Source: an uncultured Siphonobacter sp.
Lineage (GTDB): Bacteria; Bacteroidota; Bacteroidia; Cytophagales; Spirosomataceae
Direction of reading: 5' to 3'
Length of the DNA stretch: 64,000 bases
Assembly: GCA_913775095.1 (NCBI GenBank)
Contig: CAJYIW010000024.1
Location: forward strand, 186,001-250,000
Of this stretch, positions 8,302 to 16,816 are shown in pieces; position 1 is the first letter of the stretch; the number at the start of each line of letters is the position of its first letter. The notes under the pieces were generated by a model. It ran no database searches. It was not told the DNA's origin and saw only the letters and a program-made list of their open reading frames with translations. The position numbers and the translations under genes are program-made.

Positions 8302-11300
8302 ATGCTTTTTTCTGCATGGCGACGGGCCCTCTGGCTCTGTCTATTGCTAATACCTACTTTGCTGAAAGCTCAGGTTACTGAAAATCCTTTGAAAGGAAAG
8401 AAAGTATTAGTCTTTTCAAAAACGGTCAAATTTCGTCACAGCTCCATTCCGCAGGGCATTCGCTGCGTTGAAGCCCTGGGTCGGAAATATGATTTCACCG
8501 TTGACGCTACCGAAAATTCTGCCGCCTTTACGGAGGACAACCTCAGAAAATACAAAGCCGTCATTTTCCTGAGCACCACCGGCGATGTTCTCAATGACAG
8601 CCAGCAGGCTGCTTTTGAACGGTATATTCAGGCCGGTGGCGGTTACGTAGGCATTCACGCAGCGGCAGATACCGAATACGACTGGCCCTGGTACGGCAAG
8701 TTCGTCGGTGGCTGGTTTCTCTCCCACCCCGGTAACCCTAACGTGCGGACGGGAGACATGACCGTCCGGGATAAAAATCACCCTGCTACGGCTGAACTAC
8801 CCACTACGTTCAAACGAACCGATGAGTTTTATGACTACAAAAACGTGAATCCGGATATCAAGGTCCTGATTACGGTGGACGAAAAATCGTACGGCGACGC
8901 GAGAATGAACGCGGGTGAGAACCACCCCATGGCCTGGTACCACGAGTTTGATGGCGGTCGGATGTTCTATACGGCGTATGGCCATACCGACGAAACCTTC
9001 ATGGAGCCCTTGTTTCTGCAACACCTCTGGGGCGGTTTACGCTGGGCTTCTGCCGGACTACCCCTCGATTACAAGAAAGCAAAAACACAGCGGGCTCCCG
9101 AAGAAAACCGTTTCTCCCGTCAGACCATTGATGAGAAGCTGTACGAGCCTACGGAGTTAGCCGTTCGGAACGGAAAAGTGTTTTATACCCAGCGACGCGG
9201 TGAAATTCGGTATTATGACCCGAAGAAAAGCTCGAAGGTAAAATCGCTCGATACCGTTAAGGTGTATAAGGAATTTGAATACGGATTAATGGGTATTAAC
9301 CTTGACCCCAAGTTCGAGGATAATCACTGGATGTATCTGTATTATTCGCCTTCCGCTGAGAAATACGGAGCCGATACCGCTAACCGACTGGTGCGGGTGA
9401 AGTTTGACCCGGCTAACGAAAAAATCAACTGGAATTCCGAACAGGTACTACTCCGCGTGCCCGTTAAACGCGATGGCTGCTGCCATACGGGCGGTTCCAT
9501 TGAATTTGACAAAGCTGGTAACTTATACCTTTCGACGGGTGACGATACCAACCCCTTTGATTCGGACGGATTTTCTCCCAGTGATGGTCGGCAGGGTCGT
9601 CGGGGCTACGATGCCCGGGCCACTTCTTCGAACACGAATGATTACCGGGGAAAAATCCTGCGAATCAAGCCCAACGATGATGGAACGGCGGGCTATAGCA
9701 TTCCGGAGGGTAACCTCTTCAAAAAAGGAACGGACAAGACCTTACCCGAAATTTACGTGATGGGTAACCGGAACCCCTACCGGATTTCGGTGGATCAGCA
9801 CACGGGTTACCTGTACTGGGGTGAAGTAGGCCCCGATGCGGGCAACGATAAGGAAGGTCGTGGCCCCCGCGGCTACGATGAAGTGAACCAGGCCCGGCAG
9901 GCCGGTTACTTCGGCTGGCCTTTATTCATTGCGGACAACCGGGCGTATAACCAGTATGATTTCGAAAAAAAGAAGTCAGGTGAGCAGTACAATCCCGCCA
10001 AACCCATCAATGATTCACCTCACAATACGGGTATAAAGGAATTACCGGCCGCTCAGAAACCCCTGATTTTCTATCCCTATGCGGATTCTCCCGAGTTCGG
10101 AGAAATCGTGGGCAAAGGCGGTCGTAATGCCATGGCGGGTCCCGTTTTCTACGCCGAAGATTACGATGCCAATTCAAAAGTAAAATTCCCGGATTTTTAT
10201 CAGGGCAAATTCTTCAGCTACGACTGGATCCGGGATTACATCAACATCGTGACGATGAAGCCTAACGGAGATTTACAGAGCATCGAACGATTCCTGCCCG
10301 ACTGGAAATTCTCGCATCCCATTGATATGCAGTTCGACCGGGACGGTTCCCTGTACGTACTGGAATACGGTCCGAACTGGTTCGCTCAGAACGACGAAGC
10401 TCGCCTGACCCGCATCGTCTATAACGCGGGTAATCGTCCCCCGGTCGCAGTCGCCAGTGCCAGTAAAGAAGCCGGAGCGGTTCCCTTACAGGTAACGTTT
10501 TCTTCCAGGGGTTCGATGGATTACGAAGGCGATGCCCTGACGTATGAATGGACCATTGCCGGAAAAAAATTCAAAACGCCCACGGCTACTCATACCTTCA
10601 CCAAACCCGGCACGTATAAGGCCATGCTAAAAGTGACGGATGCGGCAGGAAATAGCAGTCAGAAGAGTCTGGAAGTAGTGGCAGGTAATGAGTTACCTAA
10701 AGTAGAACTGGCCGTTCAGGGCAATCAGACGTTTTACTTCAACAATCAGCCCGTTACTTACGAAGTAAAAGTTTCGGATAAAGAAGATGGATCCCTGGCG
10801 ACGAAGAAGATTCCTGAAGAAGATGTGATGGTGAACATCAATTTCCTGGAAGGCTATGACAAAACCATCATTGCCCAGGGCCACCAGATGAACACCAGTT
10901 TCTCAACGGGCAAACGCCTCATGGATCTTTCGGATTGTAAGGCCTGCCACGCCATTGATAAAAAGTCCATTGGGCCCTCTTACCGTGACGTAGCGAAGAA
11001 GTATAAAGGTCAGGATGTTCAAAACCGACTGATTACCAAGGTCATCAACGGCGGAGCAGGCGTTTGGGGCGAACAGCCCATGAGTGCTCACCCCCAACTC
11101 AACCGGGCGGACGTAGGTGAAATGATCAAATATATTCTGAGCCTGAACGACCAGAAGAAAATGAGTCAGCCGGTGAAGGGCAATTACGTTCCGCAGGATA
11201 ATGGAAAAAATGGAACCTACATTTTTGCGGCCAGCTACACGGATCGTGGGAAAGGTGCCATTGCTCCCCAAACGGTTCAGAAAACGGCTACGCTACGTAG

Positions 11301-11715
11301 TTCTAAGGTTCCGGCCCTGAGCGGTGATGTTTCAAAATACATCCAGACGACTAATTCCAGGGAACTGAAGAAAAAACTCGCGGTAGCCACCACCAGCGGC
11401 AGCTACATCGGTTTTAAATCCATTGATCTGACCAATATTGGCTCTTTGGTTTTCGATGCCGTAACGGTTCCCGGCAAAGCCGCTGGAGGTACGGTTGAAG
11501 TCCGGCTGGGCTCGCCTACCGGAAAAGTGATCGGACAGGCTACAATTCGTGAAACGGGCGAGGTCAAGGCTAATCTTTCCAACGTTCCTGCTACCCGTTC
11601 CAATGATGTCTATCTGGTTTTTGTAAATACAGCAGCAAACCCTGACCAGGATTTATTTGCCCTGGACAGCATTGAATTCCAGAAAAAACCAGGTGCGGCC
11701 CTATCGGGAAAGTAA
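8302..11715 (+). CDS. ThuA / PQQ-type sugar dehydrogenase / PKD / cytochrome c fusion protein
   Basis: A 1137-residue secreted multidomain protein. In order: signal peptide (MLFSAWRRALWLCLLLIPTL, residues 1-20, and a few more), ThuA-like trehalose-utilisation fold (about 25-240, with GIHAAADTEYDWPWY), a glucose/sorbosone-dehydrogenase-like beta-propeller (about 260-710, GCCHTGGSIEFDKAGNLYLS, YWGEVGPDAG), a PKD domain (about 720-795), a c-type cytochrome domain with CKACH near residue 879 and a likely Met ligand in EQPMSAHPQ, and a C-terminal CBM6-like beta-sandwich. It probably oxidises a sugar and passes electrons to its own haem. An in-frame TTG 30 bp upstream (8272) lies inside the predicted promoter, so the ATG was chosen; it also gives a normal signal peptide. 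A terminator follows. Confidence 0.92.
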   Translation: MLFSAWRRALWLCLLLIPTLLKAQVTENPLKGKKVLVFSKTVKFRHSSIPQGIRCVEALGRKYDFTVDATENSAAFTEDNLRKYKAVIFLSTTGDVLNDSQQAAFERYIQAGGGYVGIHAAADTEYDWPWYGKFVGGWFLSHPGNPNVRTGDMTVRDKNHPATAELPTTFKRTDEFYDYKNVNPDIKVLITVDEKSYGDARMNAGENHPMAWYHEFDGGRMFYTAYGHTDETFMEPLFLQHLWGGLRWASAGLPLDYKKAKTQRAPEENRFSRQTIDEKLYEPTELAVRNGKVFYTQRRGEIRYYDPKKSSKVKSLDTVKVYKEFEYGLMGINLDPKFEDNHWMYLYYSPSAEKYGADTANRLVRVKFDPANEKINWNSEQVLLRVPVKRDGCCHTGGSIEFDKAGNLYLSTGDDTNPFDSDGFSPSDGRQGRRGYDARATSSNTNDYRGKILRIKPNDDGTAGYSIPEGNLFKKGTDKTLPEIYVMGNRNPYRISVDQHTGYLYWGEVGPDAGNDKEGRGPRGYDEVNQARQAGYFGWPLFIADNRAYNQYDFEKKKSGEQYNPAKPINDSPHNTGIKELPAAQKPLIFYPYADSPEFGEIVGKGGRNAMAGPVFYAEDYDANSKVKFPDFYQGKFFSYDWIRDYINIVTMKPNGDLQSIERFLPDWKFSHPIDMQFDRDGSLYVLEYGPNWFAQNDEARLTRIVYNAGNRPPVAVASASKEAGAVPLQVTFSSRGSMDYEGDALTYEWTIAGKKFKTPTATHTFTKPGTYKAMLKVTDAAGNSSQKSLEVVAGNELPKVELAVQGNQTFYFNNQPVTYEVKVSDKEDGSLATKKIPEEDVMVNINFLEGYDKTIIAQGHQMNTSFSTGKRLMDLSDCKACHAIDKKSIGPSYRDVAKKYKGQDVQNRLITKVINGGAGVWGEQPMSAHPQLNRADVGEMIKYILSLNDQKKMSQPVKGNYVPQDNGKNGTYIFAASYTDRGKGAIAPQTVQKTATLRSSKVPALSGDVSKYIQTTNSRELKKKLAVATTSGSYIGFKSIDLTNIGSLVFDAVTVPGKAAGGTVEVRLGSPTGKVIGQATIRETGEVKANLSNVPATRSNDVYLVFVNTAANPDQDLFALDSIEFQKKPGAALSGK

Positions 11716-11739
11716 TTCCCATGCCAAGTACAGGATTTT

Positions 11740-11772
11740 AAATCCGGGTCTGTAAAAGGCCCGGATTTTTTT
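11740..11772 (+). terminator. Intrinsic terminator of the sugar dehydrogenase fusion gene
   Basis: A 9-bp stem, AAATCCGGG and CCCGGATTT, is followed by a run of T, 25 bp after the stop codon. Confidence 0.8.
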
Positions 11773-11943
11773 GTGGAATATTCTGCCACAGAAAGGCATC
11801 CCTTTAAACAGCACAACGTAACGCTTCGCTCACATCCATGCCCCGGTACATTATGACTAGGTATTTGTAGTTAATCAATACTTAATGAAAGAAAAAGTTT
11901 GGCATTATATTTTAAGTACGAGAGAGGTAAATCCAACGCATCT

Positions 11944-12639
11944 ATGAAACAAATACCTCTTGTACTTACCCTTATACTTGGTGTGACCCTGACTGCTCAG
12001 GCTCAATATCGCTATTACCGTTACCCCAGTTCTTCAAAAAAATCTTCGTATCATAAAGAGTACCGGGACGATTTCAAACGACGGAGCTATCTGGGTTTCA
12101 AAGTAGGCGGCACGCATACCGCACTCATCAATAATAATCGCCCGATTGAACTGGGACTAGCCCCCGATTTTCAGGGCGGACTGGCGGCTAAACTGGCCCT
12201 GGGCGGTTTTTTAGCTTTACAGCCTGAAATTCTTTATACCCAAAGTACAACCAAGTATTTCGGGCAAAATCAGAATTCCAGAATAACCCGTTCGAGCGTA
12301 GACGTGCCTATTTTATTCCGTTTTTCATTCGGAAACACGACCCAGTTTTTCATTAACGCGGGGGCTCAGGCGAGCTACGCTCTGGATACCAAGACCAAAC
12401 GACCCGGTCAGCCCGAACAGACGCTGGAATACGAAACGGATGATTTTAATCACCGGACGGGTTACGGAGCCGCCGGAGGTATGGGCATAGCCATCAACAG
12501 TTATTACGGTCAGTTTCTAATCGAAGCACGGGGCTATTACGCCATGGGGGATTTTGCCAATGGCTGGATGAACCAACCCGAAAATCGAATGCTGAATGTG
12601 GGCTTGTCGATTGGGTATCTGGGGAGATTGGGAAGGTAA
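11944..12639 (+). CDS. Outer membrane beta-barrel protein (PorT-like)
   Basis: A 231-residue protein with a signal peptide (MKQIPLVLTLILGVTLTAQA) followed by a basic, Tyr/Ser-rich segment, then alternating strands such as GFKVGGTHTALINN and GFLALQPEILYTQ that match the outer-membrane-beta-barrel (PorT-type) fold common in Bacteroidota. The reading frame stays open upstream to a TTG at 11899, but the ATG at 11944 gives the clean signal peptide and was chosen. It appears to be a single-gene unit, ended by a strong terminator shared with the broken convergent gene on the other strand. Specific function unknown. Confidence 0.85.
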   Translation: MKQIPLVLTLILGVTLTAQAQYRYYRYPSSSKKSSYHKEYRDDFKRRSYLGFKVGGTHTALINNNRPIELGLAPDFQGGLAAKLALGGFLALQPEILYTQSTTKYFGQNQNSRITRSSVDVPILFRFSFGNTTQFFINAGAQASYALDTKTKRPGQPEQTLEYETDDFNHRTGYGAAGGMGIAINSYYGQFLIEARGYYAMGDFANGWMNQPENRMLNVGLSIGYLGRLGR

Positions 12640-12647
12640 GCAAAACG

Positions 12648-12679
12648 AAAAGGAGCTCAGTACTGAGCTCCTTTTTTTT
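12648..12679. terminator. Bidirectional terminator
   Basis: A perfect palindrome (12648-12675, arms AAAAGGAGCTCAGT and complement) is flanked by A and T runs. It sits between two convergent genes and can serve both. Confidence 0.9.
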
Positions 12680-12681
12680 CT

Positions 12682-13866
12682 TTAATTGGAATGATCCATC
12701 CGGTTTAAGTGAACAATACATGCACGCCAGACATTTTTTTGATTTTCATCATCCTGACTTAGATACCGATCTCTTACTTCTGGAAATTCCTCTAGTATGT
12801 TCATGATTCCCTTATGGTTATACACATAGCTCCTGCCCGTTTCTAAATCTAAAATAAAACCACCGGTATCATTTGCTAGTACCAGCGGCGAATAGTTCAT
12901 ATCTACTTCACTTAGTATCCCTTCGGAATATCCAACTGGAATTACAGCTCCTCGATCCGGGGTTCTTCTTATTATTTCATCTTCGATTAACAGAAATCTT
13001 CCGGTTTCAACAACGGGAGAAAAATAGCCATTCCCACGAGGTGAATTATAAAGCCGTGATGACGCGTACAACCTTTTCCCATCTGAATACGCATACACGT
13101 AAGGTTGCTCCAGAATCTTATCTAAGTTTTTAATTCGAATATTGTCATGTATGTCTTTTGAAATTTTTAGTTCATTCCACGCTATACTAGGCTCCTTATT
13201 AATTAATTCTGCAACAGATTGATATACACCTGCCGGAAAAACTTGTTGTTCCTTAAATGCCGTTACATCTACTTTTGGATATTTACCTTCTTCAAATAAA
13301 TAGCCAGGATTATTTCTCCATTTAGATTTAATTAAATTACTAAAGCAGAGGCTGAAAAAATCTCTAATCTGTTTAGGATGTTTAGGTGTAATGTCCACAG
13401 CTTCTGATTCAAGGTGATCGAAGAACGTATAGATCACTCTTAGATTCCCTGCTGAATCGGTTCTACAAACAGACATTCTTCCATCTACATGTCCTTTTTC
13501 ACTTTTTGATTTGTAGTAATTTATAGACTGTCTTGCAGCAACAATTTCCTCCCATACCCAAAAATCATGGATGATAAGCGTAAGTTTTTCTCCTGTACTT
13601 GAATAATTTCTTTTAAAATAATTTTTCAGGTAATCCGAAAAGTGATCTGTAAAATTTATGTTATAAGGCTTAGCTGTTATTTCTTCCTGTAATACTCCAA
13701 TTCGGTTTTTAGATCGCCTTAGATCCAGTACTGCATTAATGTAAAATCCATCCTGCTATACAGACAAAGGCTTTTCAGGAAGAGCTATGTACTGAGCGGT
13801 CCCAGGAATCATCGTAGATACTACGAACACAACAATTAAGATTGTAAATCGTAACCGTTTAATCAT
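12682..13866 (-). pseudogene. Secreted protein gene interrupted by one in-frame amber codon
   Basis: Reading from an ATG at 13866 gives a signal peptide (MIKRLRFTILIVVFVVSTMI, then PGTAQ) and 36 codons in all, then TAG at 13758-13756. The same frame then runs on without another stop to 12682, including 93 codons that precede the in-frame ATG at 13476. Read through, the product would have 394 residues. The open part from 13476 (264 residues) has no signal peptide and probably is not a real start. The protein family is not recognised. The gene is visibly more AT-rich than its neighbours and uses more AAA/AAT/ATT codons, which suggests it was acquired. It could be a recent pseudogene, a sequencing error at one base, or an amber codon suppressed in vivo. 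Confidence 0.75.
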
Positions 13867-14175
13867 CGTATATAAGGTTGGGAGGTAACTGATAGATATC
13901 AAAGCAAGTATACATTATCTGAAAAGAACTTTATAGTGATATCTATAAGATTTCTATCTTATAACCTGAAGCAGTGTGCCCAATGTGATGGATTGTGAAT
14001 TTAATAGGAGAACTTTCTAACTCCATCTTGTCATCCTGAGTATAGAAGAGTCGTTAAGGGAAATACTACTAAAAACGATCAAATCATTTTCCTTCTAATA
14101 AAGTAGAAAGCTTTCGTAAATTTCTTCGCTTTGAATACCGGGAAGAGAACAGGTAAATAAGAAAGGCCCTAATGC
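13867..14175. other. AT-rich intergenic stretch with no recognised feature
   Basis: About 310 bp upstream of the broken gene. I see no open frame of note, no clear promoter box and no RNA gene. It shares the AT-richness of the broken gene. Confidence 0.5.
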
Positions 14176-14208
14176 AAAAAGCCTGATAACTTGCGTTACC
14201 AGGCTTTT
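14176..14208 (-). terminator. Terminator after the tRNA-Asp pair
   Basis: On the minus strand the stem AAAAGCCTG / CAGGCTTTT closes directly after the second tRNA and ends in a T run, so it ends the tRNA transcript. Confidence 0.75.
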
Positions 14209-14209
14209 G

Positions 14210-14283
14210 CGGTCCGGACGGGGCTCGAACCCGCGACCCCCTGCGTGACAGGCAGGTATTCTAACCAACTGAACTACCGGACC
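14210..14283 (-). tRNA. tRNA-Asp (GTC), copy 2
   Basis: A 74-nt cloverleaf: acceptor stem GGTCCGG/CCGGACC, anticodon stem-loop CCTGC-CTGTCAC-GCAGG with anticodon GTC, T-arm GGGTTCGAGCCCC region, and discriminator base G as expected for tRNA-Asp. CCA is not encoded. It is identical to the copy 42 bp upstream and cotranscribed with it. Confidence 0.97.
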
Positions 14284-14324
14284 TTTGAGGCACTGTAATC
14301 TACTATTTTTGTCACTTAAACTTG

Positions 14325-14398
14325 CGGTCCGGACGGGGCTCGAACCCGCGACCCCCTGCGTGACAGGCAGGTATTCTAACCAACTGAACTACCGGACC
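14325..14398 (-). tRNA. tRNA-Asp (GTC), copy 1
   Basis: Identical in sequence to the copy at 14210-14283, with anticodon GTC and discriminator G. It is the promoter-proximal copy of the pair. The 41 bp between the copies do not encode another tRNA. Confidence 0.97.
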
Positions 14399-14557
14399 AT
14401 TCTCTTTGTTCTGACGACTTATCCGTCGAACTGGGTTGCAAATATAGGGGTAAAAAAACGCCTTTGGCAAGTCCCAGAGCAAAGAAAATTCACTTTTTGC
14501 GATATTTTTTTTCACCAATATTGATTACCAATCACTTACCAGCGAAAAATTTTTCAA

Positions 14558-15535
14558 TTATTTTTCGTCACCGGGATAAACCACTCCTATTTGCCGACGA
14601 ATTTCCACCAGACTCTCCATTAACTCCAGACTGAAGGAATGGGGCAACAGCGGACTTTCCGTCAGTCCTTCCCGAATACAGTTTTGCACGTGTTCGGCTT
14701 CGTACGAGTACCCCCACCCCAAACGTTCGGTTGAAATGCTCTGAGGCATGGCCTCTTCGGGATACAGGGTGAGTCCCGTAGTTTCGTGAAAACGGCTCTG
14801 AATGAACAACTGTCCACTCGTGCCGTAGATCGTACAGGTAGTGTCAGTTTTGGCCGCAAAGGTGGAGAACAAGCTTGCCGTCGCTCCGGAGTCGTAACGC
14901 AGAGCCATGGAGCAGTTCATATCCACGCCCGTTTCGGTTAACGTTCCCAGAGCTTTGATCTCCGCGGGTACGCCCAGCAACAGTTTGCTGATGAAAAGCG
15001 GGTAAAGCCCAATGTCATACAACGAACCTCCGGCCAGATCTCTATTAAATAAGCGTTTGGTGACGTCATATTCGGCTTTAAAACCGAAATCTGCCTGTAC
15101 GTGGACAATCTCTCCCATCTGACCGGATTGAACGATTTCCAGCGTTTGAAGAATAGCGGGATGAAAACGGGACCAAATGGCTTCCATCAGAAAAAGACCT
15201 TTCTCCCGGGCCAGTGCCGTCATTTCCCGTACCTGCCCGGTATTCAGAGCAAAGGCTTTTTCGCAGAGGACGTGTTTTCCGGCCTGGAGGCACAACAGCG
15301 TATGCTCATGGTGCTCCGAATGCGGCGAAGCCACGTAGATGATCTCTACATCCGGATCATTCACCAGTTCCTGGTACGAACCATAGGCTTTGGCCACGCC
15401 AAATTCTTCCGCAAAAGCAATGGCCCGATCCATACTCCGCGAACCGACGGCTGCCAGCCGGGCTCCGGCTACGTACTGTAAGTCCTCCGCAAATTTGCGG
15501 GCAATGTGTCCGGGTGCAAGAATTCCCCAATTCAT
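14558..15535 (-). CDS. Gfo/Idh/MocA family oxidoreductase
   Basis: A 325-residue cytoplasmic NAD(P)-dependent oxidoreductase. The N-terminal Rossmann segment GILAPGHIARKFAEDL (residues 4-19) carries the dinucleotide-binding loop, and HVLCEKAFALN (about 93-103) holds the conserved E-K pair of the family, where Lys is a substrate or cofactor contact. The C-terminal half is the alpha/beta dimerisation and substrate domain. It resembles the dihydrodiol-dehydrogenase-like branch acting on sugars or polyols; the substrate cannot be read from sequence. It is a separate unit after serC, with a hairpin between them. Confidence 0.9.
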   Translation of the reverse strand: MNWGILAPGHIARKFAEDLQYVAGARLAAVGSRSMDRAIAFAEEFGVAKAYGSYQELVNDPDVEIIYVASPHSEHHEHTLLCLQAGKHVLCEKAFALNTGQVREMTALAREKGLFLMEAIWSRFHPAILQTLEIVQSGQMGEIVHVQADFGFKAEYDVTKRLFNRDLAGGSLYDIGLYPLFISKLLLGVPAEIKALGTLTETGVDMNCSMALRYDSGATASLFSTFAAKTDTTCTIYGTSGQLFIQSRFHETTGLTLYPEEAMPQSISTERLGWGYSYEAEHVQNCIREGLTESPLLPHSFSLELMESLVEIRRQIGVVYPGDEK

Positions 15536-15585
15536 TGGTCAATAGATTTAGAATATACGTTGATAAGTGTAAAAGCTCAGGCACG

Positions 15586-15615
15586 AAGAAGGCTGGTTTT
15601 CCTACCAGCCTTCTT
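15586..15615 (-). terminator. Terminator-like hairpin after serC
   Basis: A perfect 12-bp stem (AAGAAGGCTGGT and complement, loop TTTCCT) lies 20 bp past the serC stop. The T-rich arm serves the minus strand; no long T run follows, so strength is uncertain. Confidence 0.6.
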
Positions 15616-15634
15616 AATTTTCAACAAATATACA

Positions 15635-16756
15635 TCACAAGGGTTTCATCGCCTGTAAGAGTCGCTCCACCTGTTCCATCGAAACAGCCGGAAAATTGGC
15701 AATCCGAATCTGGCTGTCTTTGGCTTTTCCGTAGCCACTTCCCACAACCATCCCTTCTTTTTTGATCCGCTCGATGAGTTCCTTTGCGGATTCAGTCGTA
15801 TTGGCTACGGCTACGGTTGGACTGCGATGATCCGGATTTTTGACGTAAGGCTCGTAGCCTTCTGTTTTTTCCAGAAAATCGTAAATCCTTCTGGCTTTCG
15901 CATCCGTTTCCCGGCGAATCGTCTCAATGCCGACGCGGTTCATATCCTCGGCCACTTTCCCCAGCAGGTAAATATTCCAAACGTTCGGAGTTTCCGGCGT
16001 TTCAAAATTTTTGTAATTTTTCCAGAGGCTGGGTAAGCTGTGGTACGAACCAATCACGTTGTCCCTGGCCTTCATCGATTCTGCTTTGGACAGGCATTTC
16101 TCGTTTACAATCCACACACCCAGACCGGCGGGCAAGCCAAACGACTTTTGAACGGAGAAAAAAGCCGAGTCAACCTCTTCAAAATCAATCGAATGATACG
16201 GAGCCGAAGAAACCATATCCACACAGAACAATTTGGAACGGTAACTTCGCTTTAATTTATTGATGTCTACCCCACGCATCTGAACACCCGTTGACGTCTC
16301 GTTGGCCGTTAATCCTACGAGTTCCACGTAATCCGGAATTTTCACTTTTCCGCTAGTATCCTCCGCTGCTCCGTCGGTTACTTTCACGAAATCGTCATAA
16401 TCGAAACCTTGTCCCAGCGGCTTTTCAAACAAATGCGTGAATTTCTTCAGATCGTTGGCCGTATCGTAAAATTTCTGCGAGAAAGAGCCATTCACACAGT
16501 GAAAACTTTCAAACTCCACACAGTTCTGAATAACCCGTTCCCAGATTTCCGTGGCCGATCCGGTAAAGAGGATGGCGTGCGTGGCGGGGATATTCAGTAA
16601 GGCCCGCAGCTGTTCGTCCGTGTGCTGATATATTTTGCGAAAAGCCGCCGAACGGTGCGAAATAGAGCCCACCTGTTCAGCCAGAGCCGTTTGAATATGT
16701 TGAGCAACCGTGGGATATAACTCCGCCGGTCCGGGGGTAAAGTACAATTGGAACAT
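15635..16756 (-). CDS. serC: Phosphoserine aminotransferase (class V)
   Basis: A 373-residue PLP enzyme starting MFQLYFTPGPAELYPTV, typical of the class V serine/phosphoserine aminotransferase group. The likely Schiff-base lysine is in FSVQKSFGLPAGLG (near residue 193). It would convert 3-phosphohydroxypyruvate to phosphoserine using glutamate. The gene lies directly after the SerB-SerA fusion gene, which supplies the steps before and after, so the serine-biosynthesis assignment is strongly supported by context. The frame is open to a TTG at 16777, but that codon falls inside a hairpin arm, so the ATG at 16756 is preferred. Confidence 0.88.
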   Translation of the reverse strand: MFQLYFTPGPAELYPTVAQHIQTALAEQVGSISHRSAAFRKIYQHTDEQLRALLNIPATHAILFTGSATEIWERVIQNCVEFESFHCVNGSFSQKFYDTANDLKKFTHLFEKPLGQGFDYDDFVKVTDGAAEDTSGKVKIPDYVELVGLTANETSTGVQMRGVDINKLKRSYRSKLFCVDMVSSAPYHSIDFEEVDSAFFSVQKSFGLPAGLGVWIVNEKCLSKAESMKARDNVIGSYHSLPSLWKNYKNFETPETPNVWNIYLLGKVAEDMNRVGIETIRRETDAKARRIYDFLEKTEGYEPYVKNPDHRSPTVAVANTTESAKELIERIKKEGMVVGSGYGKAKDSQIRIANFPAVSMEQVERLLQAMKPL

Positions 16757-16775
16757 GGCTATAAAAGGAAGAACC

Positions 16776-16810
16776 AAAGGCAGGAAGCTCCAGGAAAGCT
16801 TCCTGCCTTT
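16776..16810 (-). terminator. Terminator/attenuator-like hairpin between serA and serC
   Basis: Arms AAAGGCAGGAAGCT and complement (14 bp, perfect) are followed on the minus strand by a short T-containing stretch (TTTGGTTCTTCC). It lies 6 bp after the serA stop and 19 bp before the serC ATG, so serC needs either read-through or its own start within a very short space. Confidence 0.65.
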
Positions 16811-16816
16811 TATTAA

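Noticed and set aside
11894-11901. AAAGTTTG as a -7 box for the barrel protein gene
   Set aside because: The only TTTG upstream is 26 bp away, too far for the usual spacing, and the box has one mismatch.
11899-11943. TTG start for the outer-membrane barrel protein
   Set aside because: It would add 15 residues ahead of a normal signal peptide that starts at the ATG at 11944.
12682-13476. Intact 264-residue cytoplasmic protein
   Set aside because: Continuous in-frame coding sequence and a signal peptide extend upstream to 13866, past one amber codon, so the inner ATG is unlikely to be the true start.
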